37,266 bases of DNA from DATKPC01 sp035524275 (GCA_035524275.1 DATKPC010000015.1:1-37266), one strand, 5' to 3'; positions 26,218 through 34,641 are shown, numbered from the stretch's first letter. Notes: a model not told the origin generated them from the sequence alone. A program made the numbers and translations.

Positions 26218-27207
26218 CTAGTAGCGAACGAGGACGGAACCCCAGGTGAAGCCGCCTCCGACGCCCTGCAGCAGGACGTTCTGCCCGCGCCGGACGTCGC
26301 CGCGCTCGACGGCCCAGTCGAGCGCCAGCGCGACCGAGGCCGCCGACGTATTGCCGTGCCGCTCCACCGTGGCGACGAGGCGATCTTCCGGGATCTCCAG
26401 GCGCTTCGCGAGCGCGACAAGGATGCGCACGTTGGCCTGGTGCGGGATCAGCCAGTCGATGTCGGCCGGGACGATTCCGGCATCCTCGGTGACCTGGCGC
26501 GCCGAAGCCTCCAGCGCCGCCACGGCTCGCTTGAATACGGCCGGACCGTCCATCCTCAGGAACGGATCGCCGACGACCTTCCCGCCTTCGATCCGCCCGG
26601 CCGCGCACAGGATCTCGGCCTGCGTGCCGTCGGCGTGGAGGCGGCAGGCGAGAACTCCCGGGACCTCGGACGCCTCGAGCACGACGGCGCCGGCGCCGTC
26701 GCCGAACAGCACGCACGTCGTGCGGTCATCCCAATCCATGATGCGCGAGAAGACTTCGGCGCCGATCACCAGCGCGCGCCGGTAGGGCCCGGTGCGCAGC
26801 ATCGCGTCGGCGACCGTCAGCGCATAGACGTAGCCGCTGCAGACCGCCTGCACGTCGAACGCCGCGGCGCCGATGCATCCCAGCTGCCGCTGGATGCCGC
26901 AGGCCGTGCTCGGGAAGATCTGGTCCGGCGTCGACGTGGCGACGATGATCAGGTCGATGCGGTGCGGATCGACCCCGGCGCGATGCATCGCGACACGCGC
27001 CGCCCGAACGCCCAGTTCCGTCGTCGTCAGTCCGTCCTCGGCGAGGTAGCGCTGACGGATGCCGGTCCGCGTGACGATCCATTCGTCCGAAGTCTCGACG
27101 CCGCGGCGCGCCAGTCGCTCGACCAGTTCCTGGTTCGATGTGGCCCGTGCCGGCAACGCCGTGCCGGTGGAAACGATCCGCGAGAATCTTGCGCTCAATT
27201 CATTCAC
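26218..27207 (-). CDS. fabH: 3-oxoacyl-[acyl-carrier-protein] synthase III
   Basis: Initiates fatty acid synthesis by condensing acetyl-CoA (or another primer) with malonyl-AcpP. The 329-residue protein carries the KASIII triad: Cys123 in QAVCSGYVYAL, His in IPHQANVRI and Asn in RHGNTSAASV. It also has the GVGGGFTWGSVLV end. The N-terminal GTALPARATSNQEL and DEWIVTRTGIRQR are typical. The start is GTG at 27207, overlapping plsX by 8 bp; the nearby ATG is out of frame. Confidence 0.98.
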   Translation of the reverse strand: MNELSARFSRIVSTGTALPARATSNQELVERLARRGVETSDEWIVTRTGIRQRYLAEDGLTTTELGVRAARVAMHRAGVDPHRIDLIIVATSTPDQIFPSTACGIQRQLGCIGAAAFDVQAVCSGYVYALTVADAMLRTGPYRRALVIGAEVFSRIMDWDDRTTCVLFGDGAGAVVLEASEVPGVLACRLHADGTQAEILCAAGRIEGGKVVGDPFLRMDGPAVFKRAVAALEASARQVTEDAGIVPADIDWLIPHQANVRILVALAKRLEIPEDRLVATVERHGNTSAASVALALDWAVERGDVRRGQNVLLQGVGGGFTWGSVLVRY

Positions 27208-28342
27208 CTACGCCTGGCGTCGCCGCGCGCTTCGTTTCTTCGGCGGCCCCCTGCCGGGAACTGGTGCCGCCTGGCCCGGTCCCTGGCGCGGTTGCTGCGC
27301 CCGCTTCCGCCCTCGCCTCGACCGCAACCGGCACAGCCAGCTGCGCCGCGTAGGTGGCCATCGCCGCGGCAGTCCGCTCCAGCAGCCCGTGGCGGCTCGC
27401 CTCGAACGCACGCCGGATCGCCCACTCGAAGCCGAAGGCGTCCGCGGAACCATGGCTCTTGATCACGATGCCGCGCAGCCCGAGGAGGCTCGCGCCGTTG
27501 TGTCGGCGCGGATCGATCCGCCGCCGCAGTCGCCGCATGACCGGCATCGCGAGCAGCGCCAGCCCGCGCGACCAGGCGTTGCGCGTGAACTCCTCGCGCG
27601 CAAAGTCCGCCAGCATCTGCGCCAGGCCCTCGGAGGCCTTCAGCGTGACGTTGCCGACGAAGCCGTCGCAGACGACGACGTCCGTGGTCCCGCGGAAGAT
27701 GTCGTTGCCCTCGACATTGCCATGAAAATTGAGCGTACTCGCGCGCAACAACTCCGCGGCCTGCTTCACGACGTCGTTGCCCTTGATCACTTCCTCGCCG
27801 ATGTTGAGCAGCCCGACCGTCGGGTTGTCCTTGCTCTCGATCGCGGACACCAGCGCGGAGCCGAGCACCGCGAACTGAAGCAGGTGCTCCGGCGCGCAAT
27901 CGACGTTGGCGCCCAGGTCCAGCGTCGTCGTGACGCCTCCCTTCCGGTTGGGCAGGCCGTAGGCGATCGCAGGACGGTCGATGCCGTCCATCGTCTTCAG
28001 GACGAAGCGTGCAATGGCCATCAGCGCCCCGGTATTGCCGGCGCTGACGCAGGCGTCGGCGCGTCCGTCGCGGACAAGTTCGATCGCGATCCGCATCGAC
28101 GATTGCTTGCGGCTGCGCAGCGCGACGGCGGCCTTGTCGTCCATCGCGACGACGTCCTCCGCGTGCACGACCTCGATGCGCGGATCCGCCGGGGCACCCA
28201 GCAGCGGTTCGATGTCCGCGCGTCGCCCGACCAGCAGAAGACGCGCGTCATCCTGCTCCTTCGCGAAGCGAAGCGCAGCCGGCACGGTCACGCCGACACC
28301 ATGGTCGCCGCCCATGCAGTCGATCGCGAGGCGAATCGTCAT
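27200..28342 (-). CDS. plsX: Phosphate acyltransferase PlsX
   Basis: Converts acyl-AcpP to acyl-phosphate, the donor for PlsY in phospholipid synthesis, as a peripheral membrane protein. The 380-residue product starts MTIRLAIDCMGGDHGVGVTV, with SAGNTGALMA, TTTLDLGANVDCAPEHLLQFA, GLLNIGEEVIKGND and CDGFVGNVTLKASEG, all characteristic. A low-complexity Ala/Gly/Pro tail of about 40 residues extends the usual end. ATG at 28342 has no clear Shine-Dalgarno sequence. The gap to rpmF is unusually long (386 bp), whereas the fabH side overlaps. Confidence 0.97.
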   Translation of the reverse strand: MTIRLAIDCMGGDHGVGVTVPAALRFAKEQDDARLLLVGRRADIEPLLGAPADPRIEVVHAEDVVAMDDKAAVALRSRKQSSMRIAIELVRDGRADACVSAGNTGALMAIARFVLKTMDGIDRPAIAYGLPNRKGGVTTTLDLGANVDCAPEHLLQFAVLGSALVSAIESKDNPTVGLLNIGEEVIKGNDVVKQAAELLRASTLNFHGNVEGNDIFRGTTDVVVCDGFVGNVTLKASEGLAQMLADFAREEFTRNAWSRGLALLAMPVMRRLRRRIDPRRHNGASLLGLRGIVIKSHGSADAFGFEWAIRRAFEASRHGLLERTAAAMATYAAQLAVPVAVEARAEAGAATAPGTGPGGTSSRQGAAEETKRAATPGVGE

Positions 28343-28728
28343 CAGCGTGCGATGAGCGAGGCGACGCGGCGCCCGTCCATCGTTCTCCTCTCAGGCATCG
28401 CCACGGCCTTGCCGGCGCGCCGCCGCGGCGAGGGGCCGTCGCAGCGTCGTCGCCGGCGGACGCGGCGACCGTTTCCGCGGAACGCGGTCGCGCGGCGACA
28501 CATCGCGCGCGACGTCATCTTCTATCGGCGACGCGAGACGCCGCGCGTCGACGCAGCCCGGCGTGCCGGACGGATCAGCCGCATGGCCGCCCGCAGGCTC
28601 GTCGCCACCCTGCGACGCCACCGTCAGGCGGGCCTGCCGTCGATCCCGACGTCCGTCGATCCCGACCTGCTCGGCTGCCCCCGGCCGTCCCTTACTGCCC
28701 GTTGCTGCCCCCTGCTGCCCCTGCCGCC
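28343..28728. other. 386-bp gene-free spacer between rpmF and plsX
   Basis: Very GC-rich DNA without a gene I can support in any frame; the short open frames are Arg/Pro-rich and lack motifs. The 14-mer CCGTCGATCCCGAC occurs twice (28637-28650 and 28653-28666). On the transcribed strand a run of GGGGCAG-like triplets follows the rpmF stop. I see no consensus promoter or U-tract terminator. In E. coli rpmF and plsX are much closer, so the spacer is notable. Confidence 0.5.
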
Positions 28729-28911
28729 TTACTGGTCGTTCTTCGTCGCGATGACCTTGCGCCCGCGATAGAAGCCGTTCGGGCTCACGTGGTGGCGGCG
28801 GTGCACCTCGCCCGTCGACGGCTCGACGGCAAGCGGCGGATTGCCGAGGAAATCGTGCGCGCGATGCATGCCGCGCTTCGACGCCGATTTCTTGTTTTGT
28901 TGGACTGCCAT
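28729..28911 (-). CDS. rpmF: 50S ribosomal protein L32
   Basis: Small 60-residue protein of the large ribosomal subunit near the exit tunnel. It begins MAVQQNKKSASKRGMHRAHD, the standard L32 start, and contains GEVHRRHHVSPNGFYRGRKV. No paired cysteines are present, so this is the zinc-free form usual in proteobacteria. A good GGGGAG Shine-Dalgarno sequence lies four bases before ATG 28911. The yceD-rpmF-plsX order is conserved. Confidence 0.98.
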   Translation of the reverse strand: MAVQQNKKSASKRGMHRAHDFLGNPPLAVEPSTGEVHRRHHVSPNGFYRGRKVIATKNDQ

Positions 28912-28944
28912 GTCGCTCCCCAGGGAGTGAAACGTCAACTTTCC

Positions 28945-28950
28945 ATTATA
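28945..28950 (-). promoter_or_regulatory. Candidate -10 box for rpmF and the fab genes
   Basis: A perfect TATAAT on the minus strand, in an A/T-rich patch 33 nt upstream of the rpmF ATG. No convincing -35 hexamer is present at 16-18 bp. It would allow rpmF-plsX-fab transcription independent of yceD. Confidence 0.4.
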
Positions 28951-29017
28951 CAAAAGTCCGGCGTCCTGCGGGACGGTCGGGTCGGGCGGCTCTCCGGCGC
29001 CCCGTCGTCTCGGCCGC

Positions 29018-29596
29018 TCAATCGTCCGGGCTGTTTCCGGATTCCGGCCGCAGCAGGCGCTGGAGGCCGGCGAAGGGCCGCCGCCGGTCGCCGGCGCCGC
29101 CGCCGGCACCGTCCTGCGGTCCGTCGCCGCGAGCGGGTGGCGCGCAGGCCTCCTCGTGCCGCGGGGAGATCGGCAAGGCGAGGATGAGTTCGTCCTCCGC
29201 CAGAGCGGCCACGTCAAAGGCCTTGCTCGCCGCAAGCGGCTCCGCCTCTTCCTCGACGTCGATGGCCAGCCTTTCGACGTCGGTGCCGGCCGGCACCAGG
29301 AAGAAGTCCGCCGCATCGCTCAGCGGAAGCTCGAGGCGGCCGGCGCAACGGTCGCACGCGACCACGAGCCGACCGTCGAGACGCAGCGAGACGGCAGGCC
29401 GGCCCTGTTCGTCCGTGTGCCCCGCGACTTCGTAGTGAACGACCGTCCCCTCGAGAACGCGCGCGTCGCGCGCAGCGAGCCGCGGCAGTCCCAGTTCGCC
29501 GCGCACGACGGCGCGTTCGCGGACCAGGCGCTCCAGGTCGACGCGGCCCGGCGCCGCCTCCGGGCCCTTCGAACGACTCGGTTCCGCTGGCTTCAT
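29018..29596 (-). CDS. yceD: YceD/DUF177 family protein (23S rRNA accumulation protein)
   Basis: Family members are needed for normal 23S rRNA levels; E. coli YceD and its plant relatives are named for this. The exact reaction is unknown. The 192-residue product contains the family core: EGTVVHYEVAGHTDEQGRPA, the cysteine pair VACDRCAGRLELPL, acidic EELILALP-like segment (here EDELILALPISPRH), and the end RPFAGLQRLL matching the usual PFAxL ending. ATG at 29596 is divergent from maf (69 bp apart), and rpmF follows after 106 bp. The region after EACAPP is Gly-rich filler. Confidence 0.92.
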   Translation of the reverse strand: MKPAEPSRSKGPEAAPGRVDLERLVRERAVVRGELGLPRLAARDARVLEGTVVHYEVAGHTDEQGRPAVSLRLDGRLVVACDRCAGRLELPLSDAADFFLVPAGTDVERLAIDVEEEAEPLAASKAFDVAALAEDELILALPISPRHEEACAPPARGDGPQDGAGGGAGDRRRPFAGLQRLLRPESGNSPDD

Positions 29597-29665
29597 CGAC
29601 ACCCCGCCGCAACACGTCCTAGACTTCCCACCCCGCCGGCACCCGCCGTCCCGACTCCGGATTCC

Positions 29666-30256
29666 ATGATTCCGATCGTACTCGCCTCGACGTCCCGCTA
29701 TCGGCGGCAACTGCTGCAGCGCCTCCGCCTGCCCTTCGACGTGGTCGCCCCCGCGGTCGACGAGACGGCGCTGCCGGGCGAAGCGCCGGAGGCGACTGCG
29801 GTTCGCCTGGCGACTCGCAAGGCGATCGACGGCGCGCGCCAGCGCCCCGGGGGCATCGTCATCGGTTCCGACCAGGTCGCCGACCTCGAGGGACGTGCGA
29901 TCGGCAAGCCGGGGGACTTCGCGAATGCCGTCGCGCAACTCGAGGCGATGTCGGCACGGCAGGTCGTCTTCCATACCGCGCTGGCGGTCCTCGATTCGCG
30001 CAGCGGCGCCCTGCACGTCGACAACGTTCCGACGTTCGTGACCTACCGGCACCTCGACCGCGCCGCCATCGAGACCTACCTTCGGCTCGACGAACCCTTT
30101 GATTGCGCCGGATCCGCGCGCATCGAATCGCTCGGCGTCTGCCTCGCGGAGTCGGTGCGGTCGGACGACCCCACCGCGCTGGTCGGCCTGCCGCTGATCC
30201 GACTGGTCGGCCTTCTGCAGGCGTGCGGGTTCGACGTGCTCGCCCAACGGCCGTGA
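29666..30256 (+). CDS. maf: Maf/YceF family nucleotide pyrophosphatase
   Basis: House-cleaning pyrophosphatase; the YceF branch prefers 7-methyl-GTP. The 196-residue product has the N-terminal substrate-binding LASTSRYRRQLLQRL, the DETAL segment, the catalytic-base region VIGSDQVADLEG, the KPGDFANAVAQL helix, and the C-terminal IESLGVCLAESVRSDD followed by GLPLIRLVGLL. YRRQLL after STS and the yceD neighbourhood favour the YceF rather than YhdE type. Here the gene is divergent from yceD, whereas in E. coli yceF is divergent from the yceD operon as well. Its stop overlaps the next gene's GTG by four bases. Confidence 0.94.
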   Translation: MIPIVLASTSRYRRQLLQRLRLPFDVVAPAVDETALPGEAPEATAVRLATRKAIDGARQRPGGIVIGSDQVADLEGRAIGKPGDFANAVAQLEAMSARQVVFHTALAVLDSRSGALHVDNVPTFVTYRHLDRAAIETYLRLDEPFDCAGSARIESLGVCLAESVRSDDPTALVGLPLIRLVGLLQACGFDVLAQRP

Positions 30257-31083
30257 GGCCGACCCTCTTCCTCGTGCCGGTGCCGCTGGAAGCGGGCATG
30301 GCGCTCGCGACCTTGCCGGAATCGACGCTGCGGGTCGCGCGCTCGACGCGACGCTATCTGGCGGAAAACGCGCGCTCGACGCGCGCGTTTCTCAAGGAGA
30401 TCGGCCACCCGCTGTCCATCCGGGAGATCGAGATCGTCGAGATCGGCCATTCGCCGGCCGCGGGCGCGTTCGACGACTGGCTCGCCGCGGCGCATTCGGC
30501 CGGTGACGCGGTGGCGCTCGCGTCGGAGGCCGGCTGCCCCGCGATCGCCGATCCGGGCGCGCCGATCGTCGCGCGCGCGCATGCGATGGGGTTCATCGTG
30601 CGGCCGATGGTCGGCCCGAGCGCGATCCTGCTGGCGCTGATGGCCTCCGGCCTCGAGGGCCAGCGCTTCCGCTTCCACGGCTACCTTCCGCAGGATCCGC
30701 CGCAGCGCGCGGCGCGACTGATCGAGATCGAACGCGAGTCGCTCGCCGGCGAGAGCCAGGCGTTCATCGAAACCCCCTACCGCAACGGCCATCTGCTCGA
30801 AGCGATCCTGCAGCACTGTGCCGCGACGACCCGGCTGTGCGTCGCCGCCGGGCTGACCGGGGCCGGCGAGGACGTCCGGATGCTGTCGATCGCCGAGTGG
30901 CGCGCGCTGCCCGCCGCCGCGCGCCCGCAACTCGATCGCCGGCCGGCGGTCTTCGCGCTGCAAGGCGCCGGCGCGGCGGCGCGCCACGCTCAACGCCAGG
31001 AGGGTTCGCGAACCGCTGCCCGGAACGACTTCGCGAAGCGCGTCCCGAGCCGCCGCGCGACGCGGTCGAGCAAGTCGTCCTGA
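30253..31083 (+). CDS. RsmI-like SAM-dependent methyltransferase (tetrapyrrole methylase fold)
   Basis: A 276-residue member of the tetrapyrrole-methylase fold that includes the 16S rRNA ribose methyltransferase RsmI. Supporting segments are LFLVPVPLEAG near the start, SEAGCPAIADPGAPIVARAH (the RsmI-type second motif), VGPSAILLALMASGLEG, FHGYLPQ, FIETPYRNGHLLEAI and LCVAAGLTGAGEDVRML. It lacks the ATPIGNLxD start of RsmI itself, so it is probably the paralogue often encoded next to maf; the substrate is unknown. The start is GTG at 30253 overlapping the maf stop. The last 31 codons lie opposite the 3' end of the S49 peptidase gene. Confidence 0.85.
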   Translation: MRPTLFLVPVPLEAGMALATLPESTLRVARSTRRYLAENARSTRAFLKEIGHPLSIREIEIVEIGHSPAAGAFDDWLAAAHSAGDAVALASEAGCPAIADPGAPIVARAHAMGFIVRPMVGPSAILLALMASGLEGQRFRFHGYLPQDPPQRAARLIEIERESLAGESQAFIETPYRNGHLLEAILQHCAATTRLCVAAGLTGAGEDVRMLSIAEWRALPAAARPQLDRRPAVFALQGAGAAARHAQRQEGSRTAARNDFAKRVPSRRATRSSKSS

Positions 31084-31991
31084 CGCGTGTAGTCGATCAC
31101 GTCCGGGGCTTCGACGATGTCGCGCGCCACCGAATCGACGCTGCCGAAACCGTCGGCGAGACCCAGTTCGACGCTCGTCGCACCGGTCCAGAACAGCCCC
31201 GAAAACATGTCCGGCGTTTCCTTCAGCCGGTCGCCACGCCCCGTCCGGACGGCGTCGATGAACTGCCGATGGACCTCGTCGATCGTCGACTGCGCGTGAC
31301 GCCGGTGCGCGTCGCTCAGCGGCGAAAACGGATCGAGGATCGCCTTGTTCGTTCCGGCGGTAAGCAGGCGCCGTTCGACGCCGAGCTTCTGCATCGCGCC
31401 GGTAAAACCGAAGCCGTCGATCAGCACGCCGACGGAACCGACGATCGAGGCCTTGTTCACGTAGATCTCGTCCGCGGCGGCAGCGATGTAGTAGGCGCCG
31501 GACGCGCCGATCTCCTCGATGACCGCGTACACCGGCACGCCCGGGTGGCTCGCGCGCTGGCGCTGGATCTCGTCGTAGACCATGCCGGCCTGCACCGGGC
31601 TGCCGCCGGGACTGTTGATGCGCAGCACCACCGCGCGCGTGCCGGCATCGTCGAACGCAGCCTGCAGCGCGCCGATCATGTTGTCCGCATTGGTCGGCGA
31701 ATCCGCCTCGATCTCGCCATCGACCGCGATCATCGCGGTGTGCGGAGCCTTCGCGTCGGAGCGGGAAAGGAATCCCCAGCTGGGCACGAGGTCGCCGATC
31801 CACGCCAGGACGACCGTCAGGTAGCCGAGGCCGAGCAGCTTGAAGAAAATGCCCCAGCGCCGGCGCGCCCGCTGCTCGCGAACGGTTTCCAGCAGCAGAT
31901 CCTGCAAGGCCTGTCGCTCCACCTGCGCCGGGTCCGCGGGGCGCGCCGAACCCTCCGCGGCCGTGCCGCGTTTCACGTCGTTTTCTTCCAT
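30990..31991 (-). CDS. sppA: S49 family signal peptide peptidase (SppA type)
   Basis: Membrane-anchored serine protease that digests cleaved signal peptides. The 333-residue product has one membrane helix (about 50-67). The catalytic domain has INSPGGSPVQAG and the nucleophile Ser164 in IGASGAYYIAAAADEIYVN, and the probable general base is Lys216 in TAGTNKAILDPFSPLS. The single-domain length corresponds to the short SppA class, which assembles as a larger ring, not to the 67-kDa E. coli form. ATG at 31991 is 29 bp after the Rieske gene. The final 94 bp overlap the methyltransferase gene on the other strand. Confidence 0.93.
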   Translation of the reverse strand: MEENDVKRGTAAEGSARPADPAQVERQALQDLLLETVREQRARRRWGIFFKLLGLGYLTVVLAWIGDLVPSWGFLSRSDAKAPHTAMIAVDGEIEADSPTNADNMIGALQAAFDDAGTRAVVLRINSPGGSPVQAGMVYDEIQRQRASHPGVPVYAVIEEIGASGAYYIAAAADEIYVNKASIVGSVGVLIDGFGFTGAMQKLGVERRLLTAGTNKAILDPFSPLSDAHRRHAQSTIDEVHRQFIDAVRTGRGDRLKETPDMFSGLFWTGATSVELGLADGFGSVDSVARDIVEAPDVIDYTRQDDLLDRVARRLGTRFAKSFRAAVREPSWR

Positions 31992-32020
31992 CCGCGAATC
32001 CCTCTTCTTCGGCAGCCGGC

Positions 32021-32371
32021 CTAGGTCGCCGTCCAGTACACGACGCCGTCTCGCTCGATGATGGCCAGCGCCTGCAGCCGCCGCCCGACGCACGGGCCCT
32101 CGATGCAGACGCCGCTCGCCGGATCGTACGCCGCCCCGTGCGTCGCGCAGACGAGGCGCTCGCCGGCCGCATCGAAGAAGGACCCCTCGACCCAATCCAG
32201 TTCCATGGGGACGTGGGCGCATCGATTGCGAAACCCGAATGCCTGGCCGCGATAGCGCACGACGAACGCCGCGTCCTCGCGTGGCGAAGCGCCCGCCACG
32301 AAGCGCACGCCGGCTCCACCGTCGACGAGATCGCCCGATCGGCAGACCTCGATCAGCGCCCCAGGAGCCAC
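32021..32371 (-). CDS. Rieske [2Fe-2S] domain protein
   Basis: Small ferredoxin-like electron carrier of unknown partner. The 116-residue product has both halves of the Rieske cluster site: Cys51 and His53 in NRCAHVPMELDW, and Cys75 and His78 in CATHGAAYDPASG. The flanking GPCVGRRLQALAI is also typical. The protein has no membrane anchor and stands alone as a domain. The proposed start is GTG at 32371, inside the end of gph (19-bp overlap); an ATG is not available. The gph-Rieske-sppA order is common in Burkholderiales as I recall. Confidence 0.88.
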   Translation of the reverse strand: MAPGALIEVCRSGDLVDGGAGVRFVAGASPREDAAFVVRYRGQAFGFRNRCAHVPMELDWVEGSFFDAAGERLVCATHGAAYDPASGVCIEGPCVGRRLQALAIIERDGVVYWTAT

Positions 32372-33018
32372 GTTCTCAGCTGCTCGACGGAATCGAAGAC
32401 CCGCTCCGGCGCGCGCGCCTCGAGCTCGCTGCGCGGGTGGGCGCCATAGGCCACCGCGACGGCGCGCGTCCCGGCGGCCGCCGCCATCGCGAGGTCGTGC
32501 GTCGTATCCCCGATCATCACCGTGCGCGCGGGCGCGACCGTCGTCTCGGCCATGAGTTCGAGCAGCATCGCCGGATGCGGCTTCGGCTCGGCCTGGTCGG
32601 CGCAGCGAATCGCCGCGAAGCACCCCTGCAGGCCGGCGGTCGCCAGCGCGCGCTCGAGCCCGGCACGCGTCTTTCCGGTCGCGATCGCGAGCGTCGCGCC
32701 GCCCGCGCGCAGCGCGTCGATCATCTCGACGACGCCGTCGAAAAGGCGGACGGCTTCCTCGGCCGCCAGGTAGTGGGCGCGGTAGCGCTCCGCGAAGTCG
32801 GCGCGCTGGCCTTCGCGCAGGTCCGGCACGGCACGCGCAAGCGCCTCGCGCAGGCCAAGACCGATCACGTGGCTCGCGCGCTGGAAGCTCGGCACCTCGA
32901 GGCCGAGATCCGCGGCCGACGCCTGGATCGCCCGGGCGATGATCGACGTGGAATCGGCCAGCGTGCCGTCCCAGTCGAAGACGACGAGATCAAGGCTGGC
33001 GATCGCGCGCGAGGGCAT
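32353..33018 (-). CDS. gph: HAD family hydrolase, phosphoglycolate phosphatase-like
   Basis: Probable phosphatase for small phosphorylated metabolites such as 2-phosphoglycolate formed during DNA repair. The 221-residue product has HAD motif I FDWDGTLADST with the nucleophilic Asp, motif II AIATGKTRAGL, motif III Lys in AEPKPHPAMLLE, and motif IV MIGDTTHDLAMA, with a helical cap inserted after motif I. HADs are hard to assign to a substrate, so the exact role is open. It overlaps rluC by 29 bp and the Rieske gene by 19 bp. Confidence 0.88.
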   Translation of the reverse strand: MPSRAIASLDLVVFDWDGTLADSTSIIARAIQASAADLGLEVPSFQRASHVIGLGLREALARAVPDLREGQRADFAERYRAHYLAAEEAVRLFDGVVEMIDALRAGGATLAIATGKTRAGLERALATAGLQGCFAAIRCADQAEPKPHPAMLLELMAETTVAPARTVMIGDTTHDLAMAAAAGTRAVAVAYGAHPRSELEARAPERVFDSVEQLRTWLLGR

Positions 33019-34045
33019 CGAGGAAATCCTGGCATTCGGGCGGCAGCGGCGCCGCCAGCGTCAAGGAAGCGGCACTCGCCGGATGGCGCAGGCTCACCGC
33101 ATGCGCATGCAGGAACATGCGGCCGAGTCGCGGCCCGCCGACGCCGCGCGCGAGCGCGCGATTCAGCGCGAAACTGCCGTAGCGCGGGTCCCCGGCGATC
33201 GGAAAGCCGAGGTGCGCCAGGTGCACGCGGATCTGGTGCGTGCGGCCGGTGCGCAATTCGGCCTCCAGCAGCGAGTAGGCGCCGTAGCGCCTGCGCAGCG
33301 TGAAGATCGTGTGCGCGGCGACACCCTGCTCCTCGTCGACGACCACGCGGCGGTCGCCGCCGCTCGCCGGCAGGCGCGCGAGCGGCAGCCGGACGTGCTG
33401 GCGGTCGTTGACCCAGTCGCCGGCGACAAGCGCCAGATAGCGCTTGTCGACGTCGCCCTCGCGCAGCTGCTCGTGCAGGTCGAGCAGCGCGCGCCGCGTC
33501 TTCGCGAGCAGCAGGAGCCCCGACGTCTCGCGGTCCAGCCGGTGCGCGAGCTCGAGGAACGGCTGGTTCGGCCGCGCCGCGCGAACGCGCTCGATCAGCC
33601 CGTGGACGACGCCGCTGCCGCCGTGAGCCGCGAGTCCGGCCGGCTTGTCGACCACGAGCAGGTGTTCGTCCTCGTAGATCACCGGCGGCACCTGTGCCGG
33701 GGCCGGAGGCGCGGACTCCGCACGCGACGCGGCCACCCGCAGCGGCGGGATCCGCAGCTCGTCCCCCTCCGCCAGCCGCTGGTCGACCGTCGCGCGGGCG
33801 CGATTCACGCGCACCTCGCCGCTGCGAACGATCCGGTAGACGTGGCTCTTCGGCACGCCGCGCGCCAGGCGCAGCAGGAAGTTGTCGAGCCGCTGCCCCG
33901 CCCCCGAGGCGGAAACGGTCACGTACGCGACCCGGTCGCCGGCGGGCGCCGCCGGTCGCGGGGCGGCCTGCGCGGCGGATCCTCCGGCAGTGCGGCGCTT
34001 TTCCGGCGATCGAAGGCCGGCATCAATTTTGCCCACAGGCGACAT
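32990..34045 (-). CDS. rluC: 23S rRNA pseudouridine synthase RluC
   Basis: Converts specific uridines of 23S rRNA (955, 2504 and 2580 in E. coli) to pseudouridine. The 351-residue protein has an N-terminal S4 RNA-binding domain (about 48-105: GQRLDNFLLRLARGVPKSHV, SGEVRVN). The catalytic domain has the nucleophilic Asp171 in AHRLDRETSGLLLLAK, plus YLALVAG and RTGRTHQIRVHLAHLG. ATG at 34045 begins a basic 36-residue leader. It is divergent from rne, exactly as in E. coli, and both gene products act on RNA. Confidence 0.95.
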   Translation of the reverse strand: MSPVGKIDAGLRSPEKRRTAGGSAAQAAPRPAAPAGDRVAYVTVSASGAGQRLDNFLLRLARGVPKSHVYRIVRSGEVRVNRARATVDQRLAEGDELRIPPLRVAASRAESAPPAPAQVPPVIYEDEHLLVVDKPAGLAAHGGSGVVHGLIERVRAARPNQPFLELAHRLDRETSGLLLLAKTRRALLDLHEQLREGDVDKRYLALVAGDWVNDRQHVRLPLARLPASGGDRRVVVDEEQGVAAHTIFTLRRRYGAYSLLEAELRTGRTHQIRVHLAHLGFPIAGDPRYGSFALNRALARGVGGPRLGRMFLHAHAVSLRHPASAASLTLAAPLPPECQDFLDALARDRQP

Positions 34046-34641
34046 AATGCATATACTTCAGTGCGTTGGCGGCCTCCGTCGCAATCCGGGACGGCGTCTC
34101 CGCGTTCGGTCACTCTGGCGCGTATCCGCGCTCCGGCGGCTTGCCCGCCGGCCTGTCCCGGCGCTTTGCGCCGGCTTGCGAAGGGCCGAAGGGTCGCGCA
34201 ACTCGTCCCGATTGTACGGTCGGCAACTTGGACTGCGAACTGCGCCCGAGCCACCCGAACGACAGGGACCAGGGGATTTTTGTCGGACCCGGCGAAGGCC
34301 GAAAGGCTTGCCGTGGCGGTAGCAAAACCAGGGCCTGCTCCCAACTCTGAAAGAACGCCGGGGCGGGCCGGCCGAACCGAATCAGCTCGTCGGCCGCAGG
34401 ACGCGCATGGCGCGAGGTGCGGCTGGCGGAACATCCAGGTCAGATATCAATCGTGTCAACGAGGGACGCAACGCGACGGACAACGCCCGAGGGCGCGCCA
34501 TCGCTGCGCGCGGCTGCGCGTCGCGCGGGAGGCCGGCATGTCGGCTCCGCGCGTGCCGCGGACGTGCGCGCCCGTGACAGGATGCCCGGATGAGCTGATC
34601 CGTGTCGGCACGGACGCCCGCGATGGGCGCAAGGAGTGCTG
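34046..34641. other. 596-bp rluC-rne divergent region, probable long rne leader
   Basis: No protein gene I can support. Short open frames on both strands (for example 34110-34325 minus) have no recognisable motif. A perfect 7-bp stem with a TTT loop lies at 34158-34174 (CCGGCGC-TTT-GCGCCGG), followed by a looser pairing of 34176-34180 with 34197-34201. In E. coli, rne has a long structured leader through which RNase E represses its own mRNA, and the position fits such an element. I could not place promoters convincingly. The sequence GCCGGCTTGCG at 34170-34180 recurs in the repeat between acpP and fabF. Confidence 0.5.

Noticed and set aside
28391..28621. Small gene in the rpmF-plsX spacer
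   Set aside because: The 76-codon minus-strand frame is Arg/Pro/Ala-rich, has no motif and no good start context.
34110..34325. 71-codon minus-strand open frame in the rluC-rne region
   Set aside because: No recognised domain or ribosome-binding site; better explained as part of a non-coding leader or a dispersed repeat.
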